Positions 1 through 8,134 of a DNA stretch of 64,000 bases are shown here, in pieces. Position 1 is the first letter of the stretch. The number at the start of each line of letters is the position of its first letter. The position numbers and the translations under genes were made by a program. The DNA comes from Arenibacter troitsensis. Its GTDB lineage: Bacteria; Bacteroidota; Bacteroidia; Flavobacteriales; Flavobacteriaceae. Where the stretch lies: assembly GCF_900177645.1 (NCBI RefSeq), contig NZ_FXAO01000007.1, positions 283,716 through 347,715 on the forward strand, read 5' to 3'. The notes beneath the pieces were generated by a model. It was not told the origin of the DNA, did no database searches, and worked only from the letters and a program-made list of their open reading frames with translations.

Positions 1-285
1 CTGCAGTCCTATAACCTTGATTTTGGAAAAAGGGGAACTGTTGGCCCTTTCCTAAGAAAGCTTATCCTTAACAGGGAAACCATTAAGGAGAAACGGGTTC
101 CCGATGGTATTTCGAACCTCAGTTACCAATTGAACAAGATAGGTACCAATATCAACCAACTGGTCAAGGTGGCCAACTACAGGAACATGCGGAGCCCAAA
201 TGCTAACGTAGATAGGGAGATGCAAAAGGCCAGCGAACTGGTGCTTGAACTCATGGAGACCATCAACACCAAAGATCAAGAATGA
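1..285 (+). CDS. mobC: MobC-family mobilisation accessory protein, 3' part
   Basis: An open frame runs in from the left edge and stops with TGA at 283-285; about 94 C-terminal residues are visible. They include IGTNINQLVKVAN, the conserved helix of MobC-like relaxosome proteins (PF05713 type), which help the relaxase open the DNA at oriT. The stop overlaps the relaxase start (ATGA at 282-285), so the two are translationally coupled, as is usual for mobC-mobA pairs. The N-terminal ribbon-helix-helix part expected for the family lies outside the window. The function of the visible part is a family inference, but the neighbouring relaxase supports it strongly. Confidence 0.8.
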   Translation: MQSYNLDFGKRGTVGPFLRKLILNRETIKEKRVPDGISNLSYQLNKIGTNINQLVKVANYRNMRSPNANVDREMQKASELVLELMETINTKDQE

Positions 286-2567
286 TAGCAAGGATTCTAT
301 ATCGGAACAGCGTTCAGGGAGTATTGAACTATGTATTGGGCAAGGCCGAAAGCACCATTCTCGGCTTCCAGAACACCTATTCCGATACGGACACCAATAC
401 GGAGTTTTTTGGAAGGGTCCTCTACTATCTCGGCAATCGGCACGATTCCGAAAAACGGTATGTACATGCCACTATCAATCTTCCCCGTGGCGAACAATTG
501 GACGACAAGGACTTTTTTGAACTTTCCAAAGCTTACATGGAACATATGGGCTATGGGGAACAGCCCTTTGTTGTAGTACGCCACCGTGATACGAAGCACG
601 AACATGTCCATATCGTTTCGACCACCATAAAGGAGGATTGTCTGCAGATAAATCTTAACAACGATTTCAGAAGGAACGTGGCCACCCAGAAATACCTGGA
701 AAAGCAGTTCGGGCTCTCCCCATCTCCTGATATGCGGCAAGAAAAAGAACTTTTGATATATGGAATGCCCCAATTCAAGAACGAGGACATCAACGGGGTC
801 AGGTTCTATTTGCAGGACATTGTAAACAACACTTTGCAAAAGTATAAGGTGAGGAGCTTTAAAGAGCTTTCCGAATTTCTGAGGCCCCACCACATTCAGC
901 TAAGGACCGTAAATCACAATGGTAGGATAGGCGTATCGTTCGGCATCGAAGTAAAGGACAGCTACAGGTCGAGATTTATCAACGGTTATACCGTCCACCC
1001 ACAATTGAGCGGTCCAAAACTGCAAAAGGTCTTTGAGCTCAACCAAAAATCCAAGCTATTGCCCATGGTCAAAAAACGGCTGGAAAAACAACTGCGTACC
1101 ACTTTTGGACTTTTCAGGACCATCGGCCCCGAACACCTTCCCGATATCCTGAGATCCCATCAAAAATTGTATTGTAGGCTAAACTATGACGGACAGGGAA
1201 AAGCAGTGGATTTCTCGATATATGACAAATCGGGATATGTCCTCAATAGCAAAGAAATGGAGAAGGATATAGGAATCCTAGAAAACCCGGCACTGTTCGA
1301 ATGTGAATATACCCAGATGTATGCGGAAAGCGTTCAGCTGCAATTGGAGCTCCAGCGGTGCATCAAGGAAGCCTATCGTAGCAGCTATCAGGATTCATGG
1401 AACAGGACCCTTTTTTCTGAACATATCATTAGGATGCCCATAAAGTCTATAGCTACGGAAATGGCCAAATCGGAACGCTTTAGGTTTCTTAGGAAGTATC
1501 TGCATACCGACAACCGAAACCTGGGCGATCTGATACAATTGCAGTTCGATATTGTAAAGGATAAGCTTTATAATATGGAATCAATAAGGGAAGAACGGGA
1601 ATTGCAGGCAAAGGCCGGACTTATAAAACAGGTAATTGACAAACAGCTTTTTGATCCGCCAGGGCAAAGGGAATTCCTTTTTGAGCTTTTGAAAAGTCTC
1701 GGGACCAAATATGATAGGGGAATCCTCACCTATGCGAATTCTTATCAGTACGGAGTCAAGCTAGATTTAGGCCATGAACCGATACCGAACCAAAACGAAT
1801 TTTATGCCTCCCCGGGCTTTATGAAGGAGAACCAAAAAGTATTGGACGGACTTATGAACGACAGAACAGCCAAAGAAATTGGACTTAGGCCGACCTCGAT
1901 GTTCCTACCATTGATGTTCCCGAACCTCTATCAAACTATGAGCCAGTCATATAGGCAAATGTTTGACCGGTTGAGCCTGAAGGCCTTTCATAAATATGCA
2001 GAGCGTATGCAGGTATCCTTCGAGAAATCTCCGAACGACTATATCACGTTTTTTAATGAAAAAGGCTTTTATTTTGAGAAAAGGGAAGGGAGACTATGCA
2101 TCGGTTCGATATATTCCAAGTATCCGGTCGATGTTCTGCTTTCACTAAAAACACAAGCCTATCTGGAATCATCAAACGATCTGAACAAGACCTTGGAGAA
2201 CCAAGCGAAAATCTTGGAGGATATCACAACTAACGAGCAGGATAACCTAAAAAACCTCTGGTCGTCATACTTGATAGAACGGGGACAATATAAAAAGGCA
2301 TCCTATCTTTTCGTATTGGATGGGGCCAGGCCAAACCTCCCCATTGAGATATTGGAACACCATATGGAAAACGGGTTGAGGGAAGCACTGCACACCGTTG
2401 CCAAAATACAGATTGACAGGAAGCAGGCAAATCTTCTGAGAATAGGTGTCTATGCGTTGGGCAATCTGTTGGGAAGTGATAATCCCAAACCGGAAGAAGC
2501 CTTCAACGGCTTTAAGGATGAATTGACAGACTATTCCAAGTATAAGGGCAAAGGTCTTTCTATGTAG
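282..2567 (+). CDS. MobP-type relaxase/mobilisation nuclease
   Basis: This 761-residue protein should nick DNA at oriT and stay bound to the 5' end during conjugative transfer. The relaxase domain is N-terminal: Tyr17 in VLNYVLGKAE fits the catalytic tyrosine motif, His62 lies in motif II, and HRDTKHEHVHI (residues 101-111) is the metal-binding histidine triad motif of the MobA/VirD2 (PF03432) family. The remaining 550 or so residues have no motif I recognise and are probably the DNA-handling and coupling region usual in Bacteroidota relaxases. It starts at the ATG that overlaps the mobC stop. No type IV secretion genes are visible, so transfer would need a helper element. It belongs to the island left of the first tRNA-Asn fragment. 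Confidence 0.85.
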   Translation: MIARILYRNSVQGVLNYVLGKAESTILGFQNTYSDTDTNTEFFGRVLYYLGNRHDSEKRYVHATINLPRGEQLDDKDFFELSKAYMEHMGYGEQPFVVVRHRDTKHEHVHIVSTTIKEDCLQINLNNDFRRNVATQKYLEKQFGLSPSPDMRQEKELLIYGMPQFKNEDINGVRFYLQDIVNNTLQKYKVRSFKELSEFLRPHHIQLRTVNHNGRIGVSFGIEVKDSYRSRFINGYTVHPQLSGPKLQKVFELNQKSKLLPMVKKRLEKQLRTTFGLFRTIGPEHLPDILRSHQKLYCRLNYDGQGKAVDFSIYDKSGYVLNSKEMEKDIGILENPALFECEYTQMYAESVQLQLELQRCIKEAYRSSYQDSWNRTLFSEHIIRMPIKSIATEMAKSERFRFLRKYLHTDNRNLGDLIQLQFDIVKDKLYNMESIREERELQAKAGLIKQVIDKQLFDPPGQREFLFELLKSLGTKYDRGILTYANSYQYGVKLDLGHEPIPNQNEFYASPGFMKENQKVLDGLMNDRTAKEIGLRPTSMFLPLMFPNLYQTMSQSYRQMFDRLSLKAFHKYAERMQVSFEKSPNDYITFFNEKGFYFEKREGRLCIGSIYSKYPVDVLLSLKTQAYLESSNDLNKTLENQAKILEDITTNEQDNLKNLWSSYLIERGQYKKASYLFVLDGARPNLPIEILEHHMENGLREALHTVAKIQIDRKQANLLRIGVYALGNLLGSDNPKPEEAFNGFKDELTDYSKYKGKGLSM

Positions 2568-2837
2568 GCTTTAGGCAATGGGTACAATACGAAATTTAGC
2601 ATCTTAGCTCGTGCTTTTTTGTGGATAGGAGGAACAAAACATAAGTTACTAAAGATTGGGAATGTTGAGCACATTATAATCTCATATACCACCATGGGAA
2701 TTTGGAGGAAAAATAGAAAACCAAAAATTGTTTTATACTTAGACGAATAATCGTGACATCAATCGCGGCATTTTTATGGAAAACCCTTTATAATAGGGAT
2801 TTAATCTCGACATAAATCCTATAAAAATAGTGGCTTT

Positions 2838-2969
2838 CTAAAGCTTATAACTGCTAGTGTCGATGATATATTCAGTACCCCTCTCTTTACCATCTTTATT
2901 AAATATGGAGAGTTTCATAAGTTCATCAACCTCTCGTGAGACCGTTCTATCGGGAATAGTAAGTCGCAT
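2838..2969 (-). pseudogene. Winged-helix C-terminal remnant
   Basis: A 43-codon minus-strand frame just downstream of integrase A contains TVSREVDELMKL followed by a glycine-rich turn and GTEYII. This pattern is typical of the winged-helix tail of Fic-domain or AAA_4-type proteins, where it reads a DNA or regulatory site. It has no body and no credible start region, so I take it as a leftover piece of a larger gene. The rest of 2568-2837 shows no gene; it is AT-rich with only weak inverted repeats. Confidence 0.4.
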
Positions 2970-2974
2970 ATCTT

Positions 2975-4291
2975 CTACGATTCCGTGATTTTAGCATTAA
3001 TCTCATCTAGTATTTTTTCAGTGACGCTTTTGCCGTAGTGTTTTTCAGTTACCTGAACACTCGAATGGCCAAGTCCTGATGATATTTTTCGGATATCGAT
3101 ACCCATGTCAAGACCTATATTGGTCCAGGTATCTCGAAGTGTGTAGGTGGTTATCTTTTTCGAAATACCAGCTAAAGCTGCAATTTTATTGGCATACTTA
3201 TTAAAGATTTTGACTTTGCCATTATTGACCTTATGTAGACGTTCTGGCGTGGTATTGGGTGGAATAATTGGAAAGAGGTAATCTTCATCTTTTTGATCCT
3301 TGAGGTAATGGCGGATAATATTTAAGGACTCTTCATTTTGAAGAACACTAAAATAATCTCCTTCATAATGAGTTTTTTTGCGAAAATATTTGATACGATT
3401 ATCCTCAAACTGAAACCACTTTAGGATTGCAACATCAAAGAAGTTCATGCCCATATTATTGAACATAAAAAGAAGATAATTCCTATTATGCCAAATCGGA
3501 GTATCTGGTTCTAATTCCAATTTTCTGATTTTATGAATATCTGACAATTCAATAGGTGCTGGAGCGTTTTCATGGCTCTGCTTTTTAAAATTGGAGAGTG
3601 GCCTATGATCTTTTAAGTCCTCAAATGCTTTTCCCGCATCGTTCATAATCGCTTGAAGACTTCTTAGGTGCATGGCAGGCGTATTTTTGGATTTATACCT
3701 GTTGCTCATATAGGCTTTGAAGTCCTTTAAAAATGAGTAGTCTATAGACTTGATTTCCATATCCAAATCTTTGAAGTTCTCTAGAGGAAACAATCCATTT
3801 TCCTTAACCTCATACAATGTTTTAATCAACATGGTATCATCCTGACCTTTAAGTTTTTTTCGAAATTTGATTAAGGCCTTCAATGCGTCCTCGTAAGAGC
3901 TTGCCGTTGAAAATCGCTGTTCCATACGAAGTCGGTGGAGATACACTCCCCCATAATTAAGGATTGTACGAGAGGGAGATTTTTTAAAAAAGCATTGCTC
4001 TATTTCTGATTTTAATCGATCCATATCCCACCTCCTTATTTCACCCTCGTGCTCATCGATCCATAAATCCACATCGGAAAAAGTTTTTTGGGTCCGTTTA
4101 GTATGGCGCACAGAGTTCAATATACCTGTGATTTTCCCTGTCCTAAAATCGTATTGGTTTTCCTTTAGGTGTAAATTGAATGGAATGTAGCGTGTTTTTC
4201 GGTTATGATTAATACACAAAACCAACATGAATTTATTATCTTTAGTGGTGTTAGATGCCCGTTTATCGAAGGTTATCTTAATTGTGGCCAT
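2975..4291 (-). CDS. Tyrosine recombinase/integrase A
   Basis: A 438-residue site-specific recombinase that would integrate and excise island A at the tRNA-Asn 3' end. It has the three-part layout of Bacteroidota integrases: an N-terminal arm-binding domain, a SAM-like core-binding domain and a C-terminal catalytic domain. In the catalytic domain I see Arg386 in TYTLRDTW, His409 in LGHSSVQV and the nucleophile Tyr419 in KHYGK. The first catalytic arginine is not obvious: the equivalent segment reads NNMGMNFFDV, where relatives have RGMNF. IntDOT-like enzymes are also known to depart from the canonical Arg I, so this may not mean loss of activity. The gene ends 145 bp from the att copy at 4437, and an 11-bp tandem repeat lies just upstream of its start. 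Confidence 0.9.
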   Translation of the reverse strand: MATIKITFDKRASNTTKDNKFMLVLCINHNRKTRYIPFNLHLKENQYDFRTGKITGILNSVRHTKRTQKTFSDVDLWIDEHEGEIRRWDMDRLKSEIEQCFFKKSPSRTILNYGGVYLHRLRMEQRFSTASSYEDALKALIKFRKKLKGQDDTMLIKTLYEVKENGLFPLENFKDLDMEIKSIDYSFLKDFKAYMSNRYKSKNTPAMHLRSLQAIMNDAGKAFEDLKDHRPLSNFKKQSHENAPAPIELSDIHKIRKLELEPDTPIWHNRNYLLFMFNNMGMNFFDVAILKWFQFEDNRIKYFRKKTHYEGDYFSVLQNEESLNIIRHYLKDQKDEDYLFPIIPPNTTPERLHKVNNGKVKIFNKYANKIAALAGISKKITTYTLRDTWTNIGLDMGIDIRKISSGLGHSSVQVTEKHYGKSVTEKILDEINAKITES

Positions 4292-4309
4292 GAGGAAGAA
4301 GGATTTATT

Positions 4310-4331
4310 TTCAGCGTGCTTTCAGCGTGCT
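4310..4331. repeat. 11-bp tandem repeat, candidate integrase A arm sites
   Basis: TTCAGCGTGCT occurs twice head to tail, with no spacer, 19 bp upstream of the integrase A start codon. The 11-bp period places both copies on the same face of the helix. Island B has a comparable 11-bp tandem repeat of different sequence near its integrase, which supports reading both as arm-type integrase sites. Confidence 0.5.
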
Positions 4332-4436
4332 TTTTTTGGTTTCATATGGTTTAATCTGAAACTAAAGATACGTAAAACACCTGTAAAATAAGCATTTAGG
4401 CATATATAAAATCATATGAAACTATAAATGAACCGA

Positions 4437-4479
4437 CTGTTAATCAGAGGGTCCTTGGTTCGAGCCCAAGAGGGGGAGC
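4437..4479 (+). repeat. tRNA-Asn(GTT) 3'-half fragment, att copy 1
   Basis: The 43 bases run from the anticodon loop (CTGTTAA, anticodon GTT) through the variable loop, T-arm (TTCGAGC loop) and acceptor 3' strand AGGGGGA plus discriminator G. No 5' half precedes it, so it is not a functional tRNA gene. The identical 43 bases recur at 32729-32771 in the same orientation. It is the junction of island A (right end) and island B (left end). Confidence 0.85.
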
Positions 4480-4490
4480 TTAATTAGAAT

Positions 4491-4522
4491 AGGCCTTGCG
4501 AGAAATCGTAAGGCCTTTTTCT
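4491..4522 (+). terminator. Intrinsic terminator after att copy 1
   Basis: A 10-bp stem AGGCCTTGCG / CGTAAGGCCT (one G-T pair) with a 6-base loop is followed by TTTTTC. It lies 12 bp after the tRNA fragment and would stop transcription entering island B from the left. Confidence 0.75.
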
Positions 4523-4528
4523 TTTCAT

Positions 4529-4550
4529 GGGGACAACATAGGGACAACAT
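4529..4550. repeat. 11-bp tandem repeat, candidate integrase B arm sites (left)
   Basis: GGGGACAACAT is followed directly by AGGGACAACAT. The same 22-bp arrangement, apart from the final base, occurs in the same orientation near the other end of island B (32592-32612), and a single copy lies at 32536-32546. Position about 50 bp inside the island end fits an arm-type integrase or excisionase site. Confidence 0.6.
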
Positions 4551-4611
4551 TTATTTTCCGTTCCATTTCATCACTTTTATTTATATTTATTGGTAGGAAG
4601 ATTGGATCTCA

Positions 4612-5286
4612 ATGGAAAAATTCATCCAAAACGCCGGTAAGGCACTTGCCAGGGTACGGACCGCCACCAATGATTTTCTGAACGAACGGATCGGTGGCAA
4701 TAGGGGAAACCTTATTTTTTTCCTTGTTTGTGTATATATCCTGTTCATACTTCTTGTTTCCGTCGTTATCAATTTTAGGTCGCTTATCGACCATTATCAG
4801 ATATATCTTGGGTTGTTATTGGCCTTGGTTCTGGCCATACTTTGGGTGGCCGTTTTTTATGAGTCCGAATCCCATATGGCCAAGGACGGACATGGTTTTA
4901 CAATGGAGCGGTTAAAAAGGTCAAGGATGAAGTTCCATCTTTTGGATCTGGACCCTGATGGGCAAAAGGAACTCGAACGCATACTCTTGGGCAGGAATGT
5001 CCTTACCAAGATCAACTTTACCATGGGCAACAAAAGCGGGGAATCGGCAAACCACCGTTTACTTTTTGTCCTGTTCGATGAGATCATGGTCGGGGGAATT
5101 ACCGAGATAACGGGAGAACGGAAACAGGAATTCTTCCAATTTTTACAAAACTCATTTCTTATGAACGGTGAACCGATCAACCCCAATACCCTAAAGTCCA
5201 GTTTCTCCTCTTGGAAGGCCGATCAGGAAAAGACAAATTCCAAGAACCAACGGAAATTGGTAAAACAGATGCTGGGCAAAGCATAA
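4612..5286 (+). CDS. Membrane protein of unknown function, island B
   Basis: A 224-residue protein that I do not recognise. It has an amphipathic N-terminal stretch, two membrane segments at about residues 32-54 and 63-82, and a charged C-terminal domain of about 130 residues that should face the cytoplasm. The soluble part contains LLFVLFDEIMVGGITEITGE and a lysine-rich tail but no motif I can name. It is the first gene inside island B, followed on the same strand by HTH and DnaC-like genes. Small membrane proteins in this position are common in mobile elements of the group; a part in element maintenance is possible but not shown. Confidence 0.6.
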   Translation: MEKFIQNAGKALARVRTATNDFLNERIGGNRGNLIFFLVCVYILFILLVSVVINFRSLIDHYQIYLGLLLALVLAILWVAVFYESESHMAKDGHGFTMERLKRSRMKFHLLDLDPDGQKELERILLGRNVLTKINFTMGNKSGESANHRLLFVLFDEIMVGGITEITGERKQEFFQFLQNSFLMNGEPINPNTLKSSFSSWKADQEKTNSKNQRKLVKQMLGKA

Positions 5287-5413
5287 TTATAGCATAATCC
5301 TTCCCAAACCCCGATTATCGTATTGACATGTGCATATCTGTTGCCATATGTTTGTCCCGTACAAAAGAGCGATCGGCCGGTTGCACATTCTTCAAAATCC
5401 TAAAAATACGATA

Positions 5414-5704
5414 ATGGAAAATCAACAGGATGTGGTAACACTACTTACACAGATCAAGGGGCTATTGGCCCACAACAAAAAAACGCTCAATGTGGAAGAC
5501 CTGGCACAATACACCGGACTCTCCAAAAGCAAGATCTACAAACTTACACAACAGAAGCTCATCCCCATGGGCAACAACCCCAATATACGCCAGAAATTCT
5601 TCGACAAGGATACCATCGACGCATGGCTCCTAGGGGAGCCCGATCTTTCCGATGAGACCTTGGAACATAGGTTCAATGAGTCTCTAATAAAGAATAGGAG
5701 GTAA
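5414..5704 (+). CDS. Helix-turn-helix DNA-binding protein, excisionase-like
   Basis: A 96-residue protein with a helix-turn-helix of the HTH_17/AlpA/excisionase type: LNVEDLAQYTGLSKSKIYKL at about residues 32-51, then a basic wing and KFFDKDTIDAWL, the typical end of this domain. Proteins of this type act as excisionases or as regulators of mobile elements. I chose the ATG at 5414 because the family usually starts shortly before the domain and because longer in-frame starts add residues unlike the family. The stop is 4 bp from the next gene, so it should be in one operon with the replication-type genes at 5709-6841. Confidence 0.75.
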   Translation: MENQQDVVTLLTQIKGLLAHNKKTLNVEDLAQYTGLSKSKIYKLTQQKLIPMGNNPNIRQKFFDKDTIDAWLLGEPDLSDETLEHRFNESLIKNRR

Positions 5705-5708
5705 ACGG

Positions 5709-6173
5709 ATGTCCATTGGCATGGAACCCACGGAAAGGAATTTTCAGGGCATCTGGATACCCAGATCGATCTATCTAAACAAAGAGGTGAACTGGTATGC
5801 CAAGATCCTTTTCTTGGAGATACACAGCTTTACGGAAAACGGGAGGGAATGCTATATGTCCAACAGGTACATCGCCTCCTTCCTGCATATTTCCGAACGA
5901 CAGGTCAGCAGGTACATTTCCGAACTGAAATCCCTGGGCTGGATTGAGGAGACCTCCTTCAACGGAAGGAAGCGATACCTGAGAAGTCTGCTCCGTTTTG
6001 GGTTTAAAATGGGCGACCCTGCCCTGACAAGAGTGTCCGGGCTGCCTAGACAAAAATGTCCAGGCAGCATGGACAAAAATGTCGAGTATACTAAACAAGT
6101 AACAAAACAAGGAAAAAAAGAATTTACCTTTTTAAAAGAAGAAAATAAAAATAGAAGTCCAATATTGGAGTGA
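5709..6173 (+). CDS. Replication-initiator-like winged helix protein
   Basis: A 154-residue protein. The first 100 residues form an HTH_36-type winged helix like that of plasmid replication initiators: WYAKILFLEIHSF, then MSNRYIASFLHISERQVSRY (about residues 50-69), then SELKSLGWIEE. The C-terminal third is basic and poorly structured. It sits directly before a DnaC-like ATPase gene whose start overlaps this stop, which suggests a small replication or helicase-loading module in which this protein finds the origin. Another ATG exists at 5721. A role in element replication is inferred from the family and the neighbour. Confidence 0.65.
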   Translation: MSIGMEPTERNFQGIWIPRSIYLNKEVNWYAKILFLEIHSFTENGRECYMSNRYIASFLHISERQVSRYISELKSLGWIEETSFNGRKRYLRSLLRFGFKMGDPALTRVSGLPRQKCPGSMDKNVEYTKQVTKQGKKEFTFLKEENKNRSPILE

Positions 6174-6178
6174 TCGAT

Positions 6179-6841
6179 ATGGAAAAGGGATGGTCGGAAC
6201 ATTTTCGGAGAAAGGAAACGCAACCAAGACCGTTATGCTCCCCGGAAATTTTTAAAAAAGTTTTTTTCAGGGCGGCACAGGAATTTTATGCCCGCATAGA
6301 TCTCGACTTTGAAGTGGACGGGACCAACAAAAATTTCCTCGGGCATTTCTGCAGGTACTGGAACCGGGACCCTGCATTCGAACTAATTGAAAATATCTCC
6401 CTGAGGAAGGGATTGATGGTCTTTGGTTACTATGGAACCGGAAAGACATCGAGTTTTAAGATCATCCAGAACATGTCTAGACAATATGGTCTCCGGGCAC
6501 TTTGGTTCCCATCCATCAGTGCCCAGGAAGTGGTGGACAAGTACAATGCAGAAAAGAACAAGGACGATGTCATAGACTACTATTCCAAGGGAACCTTCCT
6601 GTTCGATGACCTGGGATCCGAAACGGTGGCGAACAATGTTTACCAGTATGGAAAAGAGGATATATTCGTCAGGATATTGCTCAACCGTTACCGCAATTTT
6701 GAGGACCTTGGGACAAAAACGCACATCACCACCAATCTGAACTCTTCCCAAATAGAGGACCGGTACGGGAGGCAGATCTCGGACAGGTTTGTAAGGATGT
6801 TCAACCTTTTAAAGTTGGACGGCCCCAGTCGGAGAAAGTAG
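6179..6841 (+). CDS. DnaC/IstB-like AAA+ ATPase
   Basis: A P-loop ATPase of about 220 residues. Walker A is GYYGTGKTSS, Walker B is GTFLFDDLGSE, and a sensor-like THITTNLNSS and RYGRQISDRF (arginine-finger region) follow in the order seen in the DnaC/IstB family. These proteins load helicases or support transposases. Coupled to the winged-helix gene before it, it most likely loads the host helicase onto island DNA. A GTG at 6170 would give an overlapping start; I prefer the ATG at 6179. No transposase of the IstA type is nearby, which favours the replication role over a transposition helper. Confidence 0.75.
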   Translation: MEKGWSEHFRRKETQPRPLCSPEIFKKVFFRAAQEFYARIDLDFEVDGTNKNFLGHFCRYWNRDPAFELIENISLRKGLMVFGYYGTGKTSSFKIIQNMSRQYGLRALWFPSISAQEVVDKYNAEKNKDDVIDYYSKGTFLFDDLGSETVANNVYQYGKEDIFVRILLNRYRNFEDLGTKTHITTNLNSSQIEDRYGRQISDRFVRMFNLLKLDGPSRRK

Positions 6842-7020
6842 CTGGTGAAAAGAAAAATAGACTTAAAGGTGGTTGTTAAGGTTTTAAAAGGGGATTATGG
6901 GCCATAAGAAGAGAGGCAAAAAATGAAGCATATTATCCTACATAATTTTTCTTTGGTGCCTTCATTTTGGGGTATTCGAAAACCGGTAGCGTAGCGTATA
7001 AGGTTTGGAATAGCAAGAGG

Positions 7021-7043
7021 GTAACGCGCTGAAGCGACGTTAC
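7021..7043. other. Stem-loop, candidate regulatory or oriT element
   Basis: GTAACG (7021-7026) pairs with CGTTAC (7038-7043), and inside it CGCT pairs with AGCG around GA, giving a nearly continuous 10-bp stem. It lies in the 465-bp gene-free stretch 6842-7306, ahead of the bfmA gene. Such a strong stem upstream of a mobilisation gene could be part of oriT; no T-run follows, so it is not an obvious terminator. The rest of the stretch shows nothing I can name. Confidence 0.3.
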
Positions 7044-7306
7044 TATTATTAAATTGTTGAATATCAGTTATTTAAATTCAGTGTAAATGGATTTCACTGT
7101 GGCAAATTGACTAAAAACACTTGTAATACATTGGATTCATTGACAAAAATTACTGTAGCCGAATTTTTTAAATATAAAACAATACTTATAAAGCACTGAA
7201 AATCAATATGGTAATAATATTTGGCTTTTTGGCGAAAATAATTGGTAACGCAAATTTGCACCATATGATGGGTGAACCCCAATGAATGCTGATAAAATTT
7301 ACTGTA

Positions 7307-7888
7307 ATGGAAAGAAATGTCAAGAGAAAAAATACTTTTTCGGCTATTAGTATCAATAGAATAACAGCGGAACGTTTTAGGGAATATTCCAAGACCGTTG
7401 CAAAGTCCCATTCGGACACCATTGATACGATGATCGATTTTTTTGAGAAGGCCAATATTACCCCTAAGAGCCAGGTGATTAGTAGCTTTATCAAGTATCA
7501 GGTTTATCTCGATGGCAGGTTCGATTATATTGAACAACTTTTAAGGGATCTGGAACGAAAATACCTTAAGCCTACACACGATATACTTAAAAGTCTTTTC
7601 GACGGGGTAGCTCCTAAGAAGAAGGAAAAACAACAGCCTTTGCTTTTGAATCGGAACACCATAAAGATGACCAAGGAGGAATGGCGCATGGAGGAGGAAG
7701 TTGTTCCCATTGCCAAATACAATGAGGCTGTTAGGGGGAGGGATGAGGATAGAAAAAAGTTCAGGGAAGTATTGCGCAAAATTTCTATTGTGGAACCAAC
7801 CTTTGGCAAACCCTACTTTAGAGTTGAATTGGAGGCCGATGAATTGGAAAGGTTAAAAAGGGAGTATTTGGGCCGGTATATCTATTGA
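7307..7888 (+). CDS. BfmA/BtgA-family mobilisation protein
   Basis: A protein of about 193 residues that resembles the BfmA/BtgA accessory mobilisation family of Bacteroidota: a short basic N-terminus, INRITAERFREYSKTVAKSH and then IDTMIDFFEKANITP, followed by a helical basic region. Family members bind oriT and help a partner relaxase. I start at ATG 7307 (MERNVKRKN); the in-frame ATG at 7286 would add seven residues. The partner relaxase gene that normally follows is missing: the next gene is a minus-strand hydrolase. The gene ends 18-90 bp before a large inverted repeat at 7907-7978. Confidence 0.75.
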   Translation: MERNVKRKNTFSAISINRITAERFREYSKTVAKSHSDTIDTMIDFFEKANITPKSQVISSFIKYQVYLDGRFDYIEQLLRDLERKYLKPTHDILKSLFDGVAPKKKEKQQPLLLNRNTIKMTKEEWRMEEEVVPIAKYNEAVRGRDEDRKKFREVLRKISIVEPTFGKPYFRVELEADELERLKREYLGRYIY

Positions 7889-7906
7889 GTCCCAATCATG
7901 AGTAGG

Positions 7907-7978
7907 TGCGCCCTAATTCGATTTTACATGACGCTTATCTTTCCGAACACTATAAAATCGAATTAGGATCCATGCGCA
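7907..7978. repeat. Large inverted repeat, candidate oriT
   Basis: CCTAATTCGATTTTA (7912-7926) and its exact reverse complement (7953-7967) form a 15-bp perfect stem around a 26-base loop. Outside it, TGCGC (7907-7911) pairs with GCGCA (7974-7978) across a 6-base bulge. The left edge reads TAGGTGCGCCCT, close to the nic core TAAGTGCGCCCT that I recall for RSF1010/R1162-type oriT. It lies directly after bfmA. The oriT reading is an inference. Confidence 0.4.
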
Positions 7979-8134
7979 AAGTTTTTGGGTAAGGATTTGG
8001 GGTTTAAATGTTAAAGTTTGAAGTAAAATTAAGATGCAATAGATTAGTACTAGTTTTTAAAACCTGGATGTTTTTTGTTGAATAATTGATTCCGAATGCA
8101 TTTAAAAAGTTGATTTACCATAATGGCAAGTGGA

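Larger units (their letters stand above)
1..4479. mobile_element. Island A, right end only (tRNA-Asn integrated)
   Basis: The segment from the left edge to the first tRNA-Asn 3'-end copy holds mobC, a relaxase and an integrase whose start codon faces the att copy. The same order (integrase on the minus strand, then a short gap, then the tRNA fragment) ends the next island at 32771. I infer that this is the right end of a mobilisable island whose left end and the intact tRNA lie outside the window. Confidence 0.65.

Noticed and set aside
297-893. 198-residue minus-strand gene opposite the relaxase
   Set aside because: It overlaps the catalytic domain of a strongly supported relaxase and shows no coding features of its own.
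4437-4479. Intact tRNA-Asn gene (also at 32729-32771)
   Set aside because: Only the part from the anticodon loop to the 3' end is present; the preceding bases cannot form the acceptor 5' strand or the D-arm in either copy.
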